Assembly (NCBI RefSeq): GCF_965277665.1
Contig: NZ_OZ255835.1
Coordinates: 2,976,001-3,040,000 of the forward strand
DNA: 64,000 bases
Direction: 5' to 3'
From: Lichenicoccus sp965277665
GTDB lineage: Bacteria; Pseudomonadota; Alphaproteobacteria; Acetobacterales; Acetobacteraceae
Below are positions 36,573 through 44,832 of this stretch, piece by piece (position 1 is the stretch's first letter; each line of letters opens with the position of its first letter). Under the pieces are notes generated by a model. It saw only the letters and a list, made by a program, of their open reading frames with translations. It was not told where the DNA came from and searched no databases. The position numbers and the translations under genes were made by a program.

Positions 36573-37736
36573 TCAGGCCGGCGACAGCGTCCCCGCGTGA
36601 TCCGGCACGCGCGTGGCCGAAGCGAGCCGCTGCACCAGGCCCGGCCAGAGGCGGGCGCCCAGCAACATCATGGCCTGGCCGGGCACGGTGCGGCCGATCG
36701 CATACAGGCCGCCAGCCAGCCGCATCTGCGGTCCCAGCGCCCGGCGCATCCGGTCGTGGTAGGAGGCGGCGGGCTCTGCGCCGAGCACCGACCGCACCGC
36801 CTGCGCCGCCGTGTGCAGGGCGATCGCCATGCCGTCCCCGGTAAACGAGGGGATCACCGCCATCTGGTCGCCAAGGCGGAACAGGTCGCGCGGTGCCTCG
36901 GGCGCGGTGCGATGCAGGAAGCCGTATGGCACCCTGGCGATGGTTAGCGGCCGGTCCAGGCACTCGTCGGCATGCTGCAGGCGTGAGCGCAGATGCGGGC
37001 TTTCCGCCGTCAGGGACGCCAGCAGGTTGCGCCAGGTGCCCCCGTCGCGCGTCAGCCGCGCGCGCGTCGTCACCAGGCAGAGGTTGGCGAGGCCGCCTTC
37101 GACCATCTGCAGGCCGCCATAGCCGTCGCGGAACAGCACCAGCTCGACATGCCCGTCCAGCGCCCGCCGGCTGGGTGCGGCAAGCATGAAATAGCTCTTG
37201 AAGCAGACCTGGTCCTGCGATGGCGGCGGCCGACGCAGGCCGCGCAGCTCGTGCTTGCCGGTGGCGAGCAACACGCTCCGCCCGCCCAGCCGCTCGCCAC
37301 CATCCAGTTCCAGCAGGGTGGCACCTGCGCCGTCTGCCACCGCACGGCGCACGCCGCAGCCCTGCCTGGTGTCGGCGCCGGCTGCCTCGGCATGCGCCAG
37401 CAGCGCCGCATCGAGCCGCCGCCGGGTCAGGCTGCTGCCGGCGAACGGCAGCGCCGACGTGATCAGGGCGTGCCGGCACGCGATACGCACCCGCTCGATC
37501 GGCACCGCCCCGAGCGAGGCGAGATCGAGCCCGAGTGCCGCCAGGTGGCGGTCCGCTTCGACGCTGATGAACTCGCCGCAGACCTTGTGACGGGCCTGCC
37601 GCTCGCGCTCGAACAGCGTGACCGGCTGGCCCTGCTGCGCCAGCTGGCAGGCCGCCGCGGCGCCGGCCAAACCGCCGCCGACGATCAAGGTGCTGCCGGC
37701 GGCAATCGAGGTGCTGCCGGCGGCTGGCAGGATCAT
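36573..37736 (-). CDS. FAD-dependent oxidoreductase (geranylgeranyl reductase / aromatic hydroxylase type)
   Basis: This is a 387-residue flavoprotein. The dinucleotide motif TLIVGGGLAGAAAACQLAQQG leads, followed by the FERERQARHKVCGEFISVEAD block and, in the C-terminal half, FRLGDQMAVIPSFTGDGMAIALHTAAQAV, the FAD ribityl-binding motif of the group. It could be a flavin hydroxylase or a double-bond reductase. It is the last gene of the type III polyketide operon and its ATG overlaps the methyltransferase stop by 4 nt, so it most likely modifies the polyketide product. In the known srs operon a flavoprotein hydroxylase holds the equivalent place. Confidence 0.87.
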   Translation of the reverse strand: MILPAAGSTSIAAGSTLIVGGGLAGAAAACQLAQQGQPVTLFERERQARHKVCGEFISVEADRHLAALGLDLASLGAVPIERVRIACRHALITSALPFAGSSLTRRRLDAALLAHAEAAGADTRQGCGVRRAVADGAGATLLELDGGERLGGRSVLLATGKHELRGLRRPPPSQDQVCFKSYFMLAAPSRRALDGHVELVLFRDGYGGLQMVEGGLANLCLVTTRARLTRDGGTWRNLLASLTAESPHLRSRLQHADECLDRPLTIARVPYGFLHRTAPEAPRDLFRLGDQMAVIPSFTGDGMAIALHTAAQAVRSVLGAEPAASYHDRMRRALGPQMRLAGGLYAIGRTVPGQAMMLLGARLWPGLVQRLASATRVPDHAGTLSPA

Positions 37737-38425
37737 CCGAGATGCTCGACGCAGAGCCGGAACATCGGCCGCCAGAGCAGGCGCGCCTCGATACCCGCCG
37801 CGTCGAGCAGGTCCCGCCAGTCGGCATAGCGGAAGCTGCGCGCCACCGAGAGCTGCCCGTCCTGGCGGACGATCGGATGCCAGCGGGCCAGCCGCGCCAG
37901 CATCCCGAAGCCGTGATAGGCAAGCACATGCCGCTGCAGGTCGTTGACGAACCAGCCCAATCGCGCGCGCTGCTGCATCCAGCGCAGGAAGCGCACCGCA
38001 TCGGCATCGGTCAGGTGATGCGTGAACAGCGAACTCACGATGAAGTCGGCGTCGCCGGCATGGTCGAACACATCGCCGGTCGCGTACTCGATCGGCATCG
38101 AGGCCGGCGTCCGGGCGCGGGCAGCGCCCGCACTGCGCGGGTTGAGGTCGATGCCGGACAGCCGCACAAGCAGGCCGCGGCGACCGGCCCAGCGTCCGAT
38201 CCGGCGCAGCAGGTCGCCCTCGCCATAGCCGACATCGAGCACCGACAGGCTGGCGCCGCGTGGCATGCCGCGCGTCGCCCGGTCCAGGAAGCCGATGGTC
38301 GGCGCATGCGCCAGCATCACCCGGCTGACCGAGGCAAGATCGTCCATGACGGCGGCGAACATGTCCGGCCCGACATCGCCCGCGTCAAGGATCTCGGGCC
38401 CTTCGGCGCGAGCCGAAAGATCCAT
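37733..38425 (-). CDS. SAM-dependent methyltransferase of the type III polyketide operon
   Basis: This is a 230-residue class I methyltransferase. The SAM motif reads SLSVLDVGYGEGDLLRRIGRWA, then LSGIDLNPRSAGAARA and DFIVSSLFTHHLTDADAVRFLRWMQ. The last two blocks are typical of small-molecule methyltransferases found beside polyketide synthases. Its ATG shares one base with the polyketide synthase stop (TGATG) and its stop overlaps the flavoprotein start (ATGA). O-methylation of a resorcinol or quinol product is inferred from the operon, not from the sequence itself. Confidence 0.85.
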   Translation of the reverse strand: MDLSARAEGPEILDAGDVGPDMFAAVMDDLASVSRVMLAHAPTIGFLDRATRGMPRGASLSVLDVGYGEGDLLRRIGRWAGRRGLLVRLSGIDLNPRSAGAARARTPASMPIEYATGDVFDHAGDADFIVSSLFTHHLTDADAVRFLRWMQQRARLGWFVNDLQRHVLAYHGFGMLARLARWHPIVRQDGQLSVARSFRYADWRDLLDAAGIEARLLWRPMFRLCVEHLG

Positions 38426-39519
38426 CAGCTGTCCCGGCCGGCGCGTCGGAAGCGGAAGCTCTCGGCCACCATGCCCGGGCCGAAGGCCAGGCCCAGCCCC
38501 CGCGCGCCGTCCCGCTCGGCCAGGATGCGCGCCAGCACGAACATGACGGTGGCCGACGACATGTTGCCGTAGTCGTGCAGCACCGCGCGCGAGTGCCGCA
38601 GCCGCGACGGGTCGAGCGACAGTCCGACCTCGACCGCGTCCAGCACGGTGCGGCCGCCGGCATGCACCGCCCAGAGATCGTAGGCATCCGTGCCCAGCCC
38701 GCGCAGCAGGCCGGCCGGGTCCTCGGGATCGCCGCGCAGCGCCCCGGCGATGCGGCCCGGCACCTTGCCCGACAGATGCATGTCGAAGCCCTGGTCACCG
38801 ATGCGCCAGGTGATCAGGTCGGCGCTGTCGGGGATGATCTCGCTGCGGAAATCCTCCACCGCCAGCCCGACCGGATCGGCGGTGATGAGTGCTGCCGACG
38901 CGCCATCCGCGAACAGCATGAAGGACAGCACGGTCTCGAGGTCCGAAGTCTCCTGCAGATGCAGCGTGCTGAGTTCGCAGTTCACCATCAGCACACGCGC
39001 CCGCGGGTCGGCCCGCACCGTGTCGCAGGCGAGCCGGAGCGCCGGCACCGCGGCGGCGCAGCCCATGAAGCCGACCACGGTGCGGCCCACGCTCGCCGGC
39101 AGTCCGAGCCGGTCGGCGATCTGCAGGTCGAGGCCGGGCGCGGTAAACCCGGTGCAGGAGGCCACCACGATGTGGGTGATCCGGTCGATCTCGCCGGTGA
39201 GGTCGAGCTTGGCGATCGCGTCCAGCGCCAAAGTGCGGGCGAACGGTTCGTACAGCCGCATCCTCGCACCGGTGCTCGGGAAGGCGCCGCGCCGGTAGAA
39301 GCCGTCGGCATCGACCTCGCCGGCCGCGAGGCTGCCGGGACGGAAGTTGGAGTAGCGGTGCGCGATCCCGGAGCGCTCGGCCATGCGGTCGAACACCAGC
39401 CGGGCGCGGTCATCCTCCAGCAGGGTACGGGCAAAGCCGAGGAACGGAAGATGCACGTCGTGCGCCGGGACCGCGGTGCCGATACGGTTGACGTGGGGCC
39501 GGTTGAGGTGCGGGCTCAA
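38425..39519 (-). CDS. Type III polyketide synthase (chalcone/alkylresorcinol synthase family)
   Basis: This is a 364-residue homodimeric ketosynthase that extends an acyl starter with malonyl-CoA and cyclises it. The catalytic triad is complete: Cys154 in VVGFMGCAAAVPAL, His286 in DLWAVHAGGRTVLD and Asn319 in LHDYGNMSSATVMFVL. The GFGPG-like loop reads GLAFGPGMVAE. The bacterial branch includes PhlD, SrsA and ArsB; product class cannot be fixed from motifs. It sits 28 nt after the KAS gene, so the ACP/KAS pair may supply its starter. Confidence 0.94.
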   Translation of the reverse strand: MSPHLNRPHVNRIGTAVPAHDVHLPFLGFARTLLEDDRARLVFDRMAERSGIAHRYSNFRPGSLAAGEVDADGFYRRGAFPSTGARMRLYEPFARTLALDAIAKLDLTGEIDRITHIVVASCTGFTAPGLDLQIADRLGLPASVGRTVVGFMGCAAAVPALRLACDTVRADPRARVLMVNCELSTLHLQETSDLETVLSFMLFADGASAALITADPVGLAVEDFRSEIIPDSADLITWRIGDQGFDMHLSGKVPGRIAGALRGDPEDPAGLLRGLGTDAYDLWAVHAGGRTVLDAVEVGLSLDPSRLRHSRAVLHDYGNMSSATVMFVLARILAERDGARGLGLAFGPGMVAESFRFRRAGRDS

Positions 39520-39547
39520 AATACTTGGTTTCTAGCGAGGCGGGCGA

Positions 39548-40774
39548 TCATGAAGGTCTCCGGGAGGATGCGGCGCGGCGCACGATCAGGGTGGCGTTGA
39601 GGCCGCCGAAGGCGAACGAGTTGGACAGCGCCACCTCGATCGGCGCCTGGCGGGCAACGTTCGGCACGCAGTCGATGTCGCATTCGGGATCGGGCGTAGT
39701 GAAGCCGGCGGTGGGCGGCAGCACGCTGTCGCGCAGCGCCGCCACCGTGACCGCCAGCTCGAGCGCGCCGCTTGCGGTCATGCAATGGCCCAGCATCGAC
39801 TTGGTGGACGAGACCGCCATGCGGCCGAGATGGCGGCCGAACACCGCCCGCAGGGCGGCAACCTCGGTGCGGTCGTTGAGGCGGGTGCCGGTGCCGTGCG
39901 CATTGACGTAGTCGACCTGATCGGCACTCACCCCGGCATCCTCGATCGCGGCGCGCATGGCCGCCGCGGCGCCCGCCGCGTCCGGCGCGGTGATGTCGCT
40001 GGCATCGGCGGAGCTGCCGAACCCGACCAGCTCGGCCTGGATCACGGCGCCGCGCGCCACCGCCGCGTCCCACTCCTCCAGCACCAGCATGGCGCCGCCC
40101 TCGCCGATCACCAGGCCCTTGCGATCCAGCGAGAACGGCTGGCACAGGTCCGGGCTGAGCACGCGCAGCCCCTCCCACGCCTTGAGGACGCCGACCACCA
40201 CCGAGGCATCCGCGCCGCCGGTGATGGCGACGTCGAGCATGCCGGCCCGGATCATCTGGAAGGCGTGGCCGATGGCATGGTTGGCCGACGCGCAGGCCGA
40301 GGCCATCGCGACGCTCGGGCCGCGCAGACCGAATTCCATCGAGACCTGGCTGGTGGCGCTGCTCGGCATGAGGCGCGGGACCGTCAACGGGTGCACGCGC
40401 TTCGCGCCGTCGCCATAGAACGACTTGTATGTGGAATCGATGGTGTGCTGCCCGATGGCTGCCGCCAGCACCACCCCGCCACGCGCGCCGGCACTCCTGG
40501 TGTCTACGCCGGACTGGCGCACCGCCTCGCGGGCGGCGACCAGGGCGAGCTGCGCGTTGCGGTCCAGCAACGCCATCTGGCGCGGCTCGAACCAGCGCAA
40601 CGGGTCGAAATCATGGATCTCGGCCGCGACCCGGGTAGAGAGACGCTCGGTCGGGATGGTGCGGATCGGCCCGATGCCGGAGCGGCCCTGCTGCACCGCG
40701 CGCCAAAGCTGCTCCATGTCGGCACCGATGGAGGCGATCGCCCCGACGCCGGTGACCGCGACGCGGCGTGTCAC
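39548..40774 (-). CDS. Beta-ketoacyl-ACP synthase (KAS II / FabF-like) of the polyketide operon
   Basis: This 408-residue protein starts at GTG 40774, overlapping the ACP stop by 4 nt (GTGA). It begins MTRRVAVTGVGAIASIG. Catalytic residues are Cys161 (SVAMASACASANHAIGH), His293 (YVNAHGTGTRLND) and His330 (STKSMLGHCMTASG), so it is an active condensing enzyme rather than a chain-length factor. A conserved FAFGGLNATLIVRR end is present. It is separate from primary fatty-acid genes (no fabG, fabD or fabZ nearby) and probably elongates an acyl chain on the adjacent ACP for the type III synthase. Confidence 0.94.
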   Translation of the reverse strand: MTRRVAVTGVGAIASIGADMEQLWRAVQQGRSGIGPIRTIPTERLSTRVAAEIHDFDPLRWFEPRQMALLDRNAQLALVAAREAVRQSGVDTRSAGARGGVVLAAAIGQHTIDSTYKSFYGDGAKRVHPLTVPRLMPSSATSQVSMEFGLRGPSVAMASACASANHAIGHAFQMIRAGMLDVAITGGADASVVVGVLKAWEGLRVLSPDLCQPFSLDRKGLVIGEGGAMLVLEEWDAAVARGAVIQAELVGFGSSADASDITAPDAAGAAAAMRAAIEDAGVSADQVDYVNAHGTGTRLNDRTEVAALRAVFGRHLGRMAVSSTKSMLGHCMTASGALELAVTVAALRDSVLPPTAGFTTPDPECDIDCVPNVARQAPIEVALSNSFAFGGLNATLIVRRAASSRRPS

Positions 40775-41112
40775 CCGCGGGCCGTATCCGTGGCGCCGCC
40801 GATCCTGGGCTCGGCGGCCCGGGCGGCGTCGATGGCGCGCAGCGCGTGCGCCACCAGGTCGCCGATGGTGCTGAATTCGCCGCCGGCCCGCTCCGGTGCC
40901 ACCGGGATCTCGACGTCGTAGCGGGCCTCGATCTCGAAGATCACCTGGACCATGTCCAGGGACGGGATGCCGAGGGCCTCGATCGAGGCCTCGGGCGTCA
41001 GTCTGGCCCGGTCGATCTGGGTCTCCTTGGCGACGATGTCGAGGATCTCGGCGGTTCTTGGATCGCTGGCCAGCTGAGGCTCGGGCTGAAGCATGGGCAT
41101 CCTTGGGCTCAC
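40771..41112 (-). CDS. Acyl carrier protein of the polyketide operon
   Basis: This is a 113-residue ACP with a 20-residue N-terminal extension. The phosphopantetheine serine is Ser51 in EALGIPSLDMVQVIFEIEARYDVEIP. The usual DSL becomes PSL, a substitution seen mainly in specialised ACPs, so this is a dedicated carrier and not the fatty-acid AcpP. The start is ATG 41112, with a second ATG five codons in. It is the first gene of the five-gene operon and is divergent from the chalcone-isomerase-like gene, with 131 bp between the two starts for the promoters. Confidence 0.88.
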   Translation of the reverse strand: MSPRMPMLQPEPQLASDPRTAEILDIVAKETQIDRARLTPEASIEALGIPSLDMVQVIFEIEARYDVEIPVAPERAGGEFSTIGDLVAHALRAIDAARAAEPRIGGATDTARG

Positions 41113-41243
41113 GGTGCCGGCATCTGTCTCTTGGTCTTCCGTGTCGGAAGACCATTAGCGACCAGCCGCGTCCCGCGCATCCGATTTTCTTGACGGCACC
41201 AGCGGCGACCGCGATGCATGGTACAAACCACGAAGGTTCGAGG

Positions 41244-41876
41244 ATGCTTCGATCCGATGCGGCACGCCTGCGCTGGAAGCAACGCGTGAGAGAGCTGAGC
41301 GTTCTCGGCGTGTTGAGCGTTGCTGGTCTGGGCGGTCTTCTCGCGGGCGGCACGCCAGCCCGGGCGATGAGCGCCGGCGGGATCACCATGCCGGACAGCA
41401 TGGAGGTCCAGGGGCAGCATCTGCAGCTCAACGGCATGGGCGTCCGCCTCTTCACCTTTCTGCATATTCGCGGCTACGTCGCCGGGCTCTACGTGCCGGC
41501 GCAAAGCCATGATCCAGCCGTCCTGCTGGCCCAGGCCGGTGCCAAGGTGCTCAGGATCGAGTTCGTCCGCACGGCCGGGGTCGGCCGGGTGCAGGACGAG
41601 TATCGCCGCGGACACGTGCTGAACTGCGTGCCCGGCTGCTCGAAGACCGAGGAGACCGGCTTCGGGCAGTTGCTCGACACGGTGAAGCCGGTGCAACAGG
41701 GCGATACCACCACCTTCATCTTCCTGCCGGACCAGGTGGATGTGCTGTTCGACGACCGGAAGATCGCGGCCATCGCGGGAGCGGAGTTCAGCCACCACCT
41801 GCTGGCGAGCTTCCTCGGCCACCAGCCGCCGACCACGGCGCTGAGAGATGGGCTACTTGGCAGCGGTGCGAGCTGA
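41244..41876 (+). CDS. Exported chalcone-isomerase-like protein
   Basis: This is a 210-residue protein. A signal peptide (LSVLGVLSVAGLGGLLAGGTPARA) is followed by a chalcone-isomerase-like domain: GITMPDSMEVQGQHLQLNGMGVRLFTFLHIRGYVAGLYVPA, LRIEFVRTAGVGRVQDEY and the C-terminal VLFDDRKIAAIAGAEFSHHLLASFLG. Bacterial members of this fold are usually non-catalytic, periplasmic and fatty-acid-binding-like. The ATG at 41244 has GAAGG upstream; ATG 41214 is also in frame. Being divergent from a type III polyketide operon, it could bind or carry the lipidic product; that is inference. Confidence 0.8.
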   Translation: MLRSDAARLRWKQRVRELSVLGVLSVAGLGGLLAGGTPARAMSAGGITMPDSMEVQGQHLQLNGMGVRLFTFLHIRGYVAGLYVPAQSHDPAVLLAQAGAKVLRIEFVRTAGVGRVQDEYRRGHVLNCVPGCSKTEETGFGQLLDTVKPVQQGDTTTFIFLPDQVDVLFDDRKIAAIAGAEFSHHLLASFLGHQPPTTALRDGLLGSGAS

Positions 41877-41972
41877 ACAGCAAATTATAACGAGATTCTG
41901 ACGTTGATCGTCGCGGTGTGGCAACTTCCGCCGGCTGACCATCTTGCATAGTCCAGGACCGCAGGACGCGCG

Positions 41973-43736
41973 ATGCCGCAGAGTTCCGCAACGCTGATGA
42001 TGGGCAAGGCGCGCCGCGGCATCCTGGCGGCTCCGGCGCGCCGGCCCGAAGCAGGCCCGGGGCACCGTATCCTGATCCTGCATCGCCGGCTCGACGAGCT
42101 CTCCGTCCTGGTCAGCCTGCTGGGGGCCGCGGGCTACGATGTGCAATGCCAGCGGATCGATGCGAGCGAGGTGTCGCCGCCGGCCGACATGGTGCCGGAC
42201 CTGCTGCTGGTGCAGCCGGGAACCGGGCCGGGGCACGTCGTCAGCATCCCGAGCATCCTGATGCCGACCGAGGCGGAACTGGCCGCCGGCGGCCCTGGCA
42301 TGGCGGCCTATGACGACATCCTGGTCAGGCCGCTCCGCCCCGCCGAGGTGCTGGCACGCGTGGCCGCCATCCTCAGGCGGCTGCCGGGCCGGGTTGCCGC
42401 ACGACCCAAGGCCGCCGGCCAGCCCCGACCGGAGCTTCCCGACCGGTTGGTGTTCGAGGCCGAACTGGCGCTGCGCCTCGGCATGACCGTGCCGCTGCAG
42501 GCGCCACCCGGGGCCGTGCTGGTCATCACCCTCGACCGTATTCGCGAGATCAACACGGTCTTCGGCTATCCGGCCGGTGATGTGGCACTCGCCGAGGCGG
42601 CCCGGCGGCTGCAGGCCTGCCTGTCCCCCGCCGAGCTGATCGCCCGGATCGGCACCGATACGTTCGCGCTGGCACTCGATCGCATCGCCGGTCCGGCCGA
42701 GGCAGCGGCGCGTGGCGACGAGATGGTCAGGCGGTTGCAGACCGTTCGCAGCGAGGCCGGCGAGGTCCTGCCGCTCGGGGTCGTCGCCGGCATCAGCCTG
42801 TTCCCCGCGGATGCGCGCGAGCCGGAAGGCCTGCTGCGCCGCGCCAGCCATGCCTTGCAGGAAGCGCGTAATGCCGGCTCCGGGCAGGTGCGGCTGTTCC
42901 GTCCGGACGGCCAGCCGCTGCAGCGGCGCGTGCGGCTGTCGCGCGACCTGCATCATGCGGTGCGGCGCAACGCGCTGACCCTGCACTACCAGCCACAGAT
43001 CATGCTCCGTACAGGCGCGATCTGCGGAGTGGAGGCCCTGCTGCGCTGGACCCATCCGCAGTTCGGCGCGGTGCCCCCCGCCAGCTTCATTCCGCTGGCC
43101 GCGGAGGCGGGGCTGATGTGCGCGATCGGCCGGAACACGCTGAGTGTCGCGTGCGCGCAGGCGGCCCGGTGGCAGCGCGCCGGCTATCGTCCGATGCGCA
43201 TGGCGGTCAACCTCTCGCCGCACGAGTTCTACAGCGAGAGCCTGGTGCAGGACGTCGCCACGATCCTGCGCGAGGCCGATCTGGAACCGCACTGGCTCGA
43301 GCTCGAGATCACCGAGGCGATGCCGCTCGACGATCTTGCCGGCGCGATACGCATCATGGGCGAGCTGAAGCGGATCGGCGTCAGCCTGGCGGTCGATGAT
43401 TTCGGCACCGGCTGGTCGTCGCTCGCCTATCTGCGCCACTTCCCCCTGGACCGGCTGAAGATCGACAGGTCGTTCACCCGCGACGTTACCCGGGCGGCGG
43501 ACGCGGCGGCGATCACCCGGACCGTGATCGCCCTCTCCGGCAATCTCGACGTCGCGTGTCTCGCCGAAGGGATCGAGGATCCCGAACAACTCGAATGGCT
43601 ACGCAGCCAGGGCTGCAGCGAAGGCCAGGGCTACCTGATCAGCCGACCGATGGCAGCGGACGATGTCACCCGCCTGCTCGATCTGCAGCATGGCCGTGCG
43701 GCAGCCACCGCCGGGTTGCCGGCACCGTCCGGCTGA
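41973..43736 (+). CDS. Receiver-like / degenerate GGDEF / EAL protein (c-di-GMP phosphodiesterase)
   Basis: This is a 587-residue soluble signalling protein. Residues 30-130 look like a REC-type fold that keeps only parts of the usual motifs. Residues 160-310 form a GGDEF domain whose signature is ARIGTDTFALAL, i.e. the GGDEF motif is lost, so cyclase activity is unlikely and GTP sensing is possible. Residues 325-575 form an EAL domain with intact GVEALLRW, NLSPHEF, LELEITE and VDDFGTGWSS motifs, consistent with active c-di-GMP hydrolysis. MotAB genes lie about 1 kb downstream, but they are on the other strand. A family A repeat begins one base after the stop codon. Confidence 0.92.
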   Translation: MPQSSATLMMGKARRGILAAPARRPEAGPGHRILILHRRLDELSVLVSLLGAAGYDVQCQRIDASEVSPPADMVPDLLLVQPGTGPGHVVSIPSILMPTEAELAAGGPGMAAYDDILVRPLRPAEVLARVAAILRRLPGRVAARPKAAGQPRPELPDRLVFEAELALRLGMTVPLQAPPGAVLVITLDRIREINTVFGYPAGDVALAEAARRLQACLSPAELIARIGTDTFALALDRIAGPAEAAARGDEMVRRLQTVRSEAGEVLPLGVVAGISLFPADAREPEGLLRRASHALQEARNAGSGQVRLFRPDGQPLQRRVRLSRDLHHAVRRNALTLHYQPQIMLRTGAICGVEALLRWTHPQFGAVPPASFIPLAAEAGLMCAIGRNTLSVACAQAARWQRAGYRPMRMAVNLSPHEFYSESLVQDVATILREADLEPHWLELEITEAMPLDDLAGAIRIMGELKRIGVSLAVDDFGTGWSSLAYLRHFPLDRLKIDRSFTRDVTRAADAAAITRTVIALSGNLDVACLAEGIEDPEQLEWLRSQGCSEGQGYLISRPMAADDVTRLLDLQHGRAAATAGLPAPSG

Positions 43737-43913
43737 GAGCCTGTTTGCAAACGCCTGCTGCTGGCGATCCCCCACTTTCCTAAGGATGGGCGCCTTTCCT
43801 GCGCTCCGTTGCTCACGGCCAGACGGCCGCTCCGCTCCGGTGCTCGGAAAGTCACGCCGGCCGCGGGCCTTCAGCCCGCTCTCATCCAGCATCAGGCGTT
43901 TTCAAACAGGCTC
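43737..43913 (+). repeat. Family A intergenic palindromic element, copy 2
   Basis: The 177-bp element starts directly after the EAL-gene stop. Its ends pair as GAGCCTGTTTGCAAACGCCT and AGGCGTTTTCAAACAGGCTC with one bulge. The interior contains CGTTGCTCACGGCCAGACGGC and GTGCTCGGAAAGTCACGCCGG blocks shared with the copy at 48343-48503 in the opposite orientation. It ends 21 bp before the ATG of the methionine sulfoxide reductase gene. Confidence 0.8.
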
Positions 43914-43934
43914 TCATGCTTTAGCGAGGCACGG

Positions 43935-44393
43935 ATGACGCCTGATCTGGAGCATGACCTGCTCGACGCGCTGCGTGGCGTGCTCGACGGCGAGACCGAC
44001 TTCATCGCCAACTGCGCCAACACCGCAGCCCTGCTGTTCGAGCGGCTGGCGGCGGTGAACTGGGCCGGCTTCTACATCCTGCGCGGCGACGTGCTGGTGC
44101 TCGGACCATTCCAGGGACGCGTTGCCTGCGTGCGCATCCCGCCAGGCCAGGGCGTGTGCGGAGCGGCGGCGGCCCGGCGCGAGACCATCGTGGTGCCGGA
44201 CGTGCACGCCTTTCCGGGCCATATTGCCTGCGACGCCGCCTCGCGCTCGGAGATCGTGGTGCCGCTCATCCAGGGCGGCCGCCTGTTGGGCGTCCTGGAC
44301 ATCGACAGCCCGGTGCCGGACCGCTTCTCGAACGCCGATCGCGCGCTCTGCGAGCAGGTCGCCCGGCTCCTGGTGGCTGCGTCCGAGACATGA
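43935..44393 (+). CDS. msrC: Free methionine-(R)-sulfoxide reductase (GAF fold)
   Basis: fRMsr reduces free Met-R-sulfoxide with a GAF fold. The 152-residue protein shows the three conserved cysteines, C65, C75 and C99 (CVRIPPGQGVCGAAA and HIACDAASRSEIVVP), with 10- and 24-residue spacing exactly as in the E. coli enzyme. VNWAGFYIL and LGVLDIDSPVPDRFS complete the fold. The ATG at 43935 lies just past the family A repeat, so its ribosome binding site is close to the repeat end. Confidence 0.93.
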   Translation: MTPDLEHDLLDALRGVLDGETDFIANCANTAALLFERLAAVNWAGFYILRGDVLVLGPFQGRVACVRIPPGQGVCGAAAARRETIVVPDVHAFPGHIACDAASRSEIVVPLIQGGRLLGVLDIDSPVPDRFSNADRALCEQVARLLVAASET

Positions 44394-44406
44394 TGCTGCT
44401 CCGGGC

Positions 44407-44820
44407 ATGATCCGGCCGGTCCCCGCGGCACTGGCCGTGGTGCTGCACGAGGACCGGGTGCTGCTGGTGCGACGGCGCAATCCGCCCGACGCCGGCCTGT
44501 GGGGCTATCCCGGCGGCAGGATCGAGACGGGCGAGACGATCGAGGCCGCCGCCATACGTGAATTGCTGGAAGAAACCGGCGTGGCGGCCGAAGCCGTGCG
44601 CCTGCTGACGCCGTTCGATGTGCTGCACGGCGAGGCCCGCGGTCCGCTGCTCGGCCACTACATCCTGCTGCCGGTCCTGTGCGCGTTCCGCGGCGGCATC
44701 CCCGAGGCCGCAACCGATGCGCTGGATGCGGCCTGGTTCAGCGTGCGGCAGGTGGCGGCCGAGCCCGGGACCTTCTCCAGGCGGGTCGGCGTCCTGATGC
44801 GCGAGGCGCGCTCGGCGTGA
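44407..44820 (+). CDS. Nudix hydrolase
   Basis: This is a 137-residue Nudix-fold pyrophosphatase. The Nudix box is GGRIETGETIEAAAIRELLEETGV (GX5EX7REUXEEXGU), complete with its metal-binding glutamates. The start MIRPVPAALAVVLHEDRVLLVRRRNPPDAGLWGYPGG is typical of small Nudix proteins annotated as ADP-ribose or NADH pyrophosphatases; the substrate is unassigned. It starts 13 nt after msrC on the same strand and is likely co-transcribed, possibly as part of oxidative-damage repair. Confidence 0.9.
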   Translation: MIRPVPAALAVVLHEDRVLLVRRRNPPDAGLWGYPGGRIETGETIEAAAIRELLEETGVAAEAVRLLTPFDVLHGEARGPLLGHYILLPVLCAFRGGIPEAATDALDAAWFSVRQVAAEPGTFSRRVGVLMREARSA

Positions 44821-44832
44821 AGCCCTCCGGCT

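Noticed and set aside
40775..41455. Upstream extension of the ketosynthase frame
   Set aside because: It overlaps the ACP gene in another frame and does not resemble a condensing-enzyme N-terminus; the GTG at 40774 with GTGA overlap fits.
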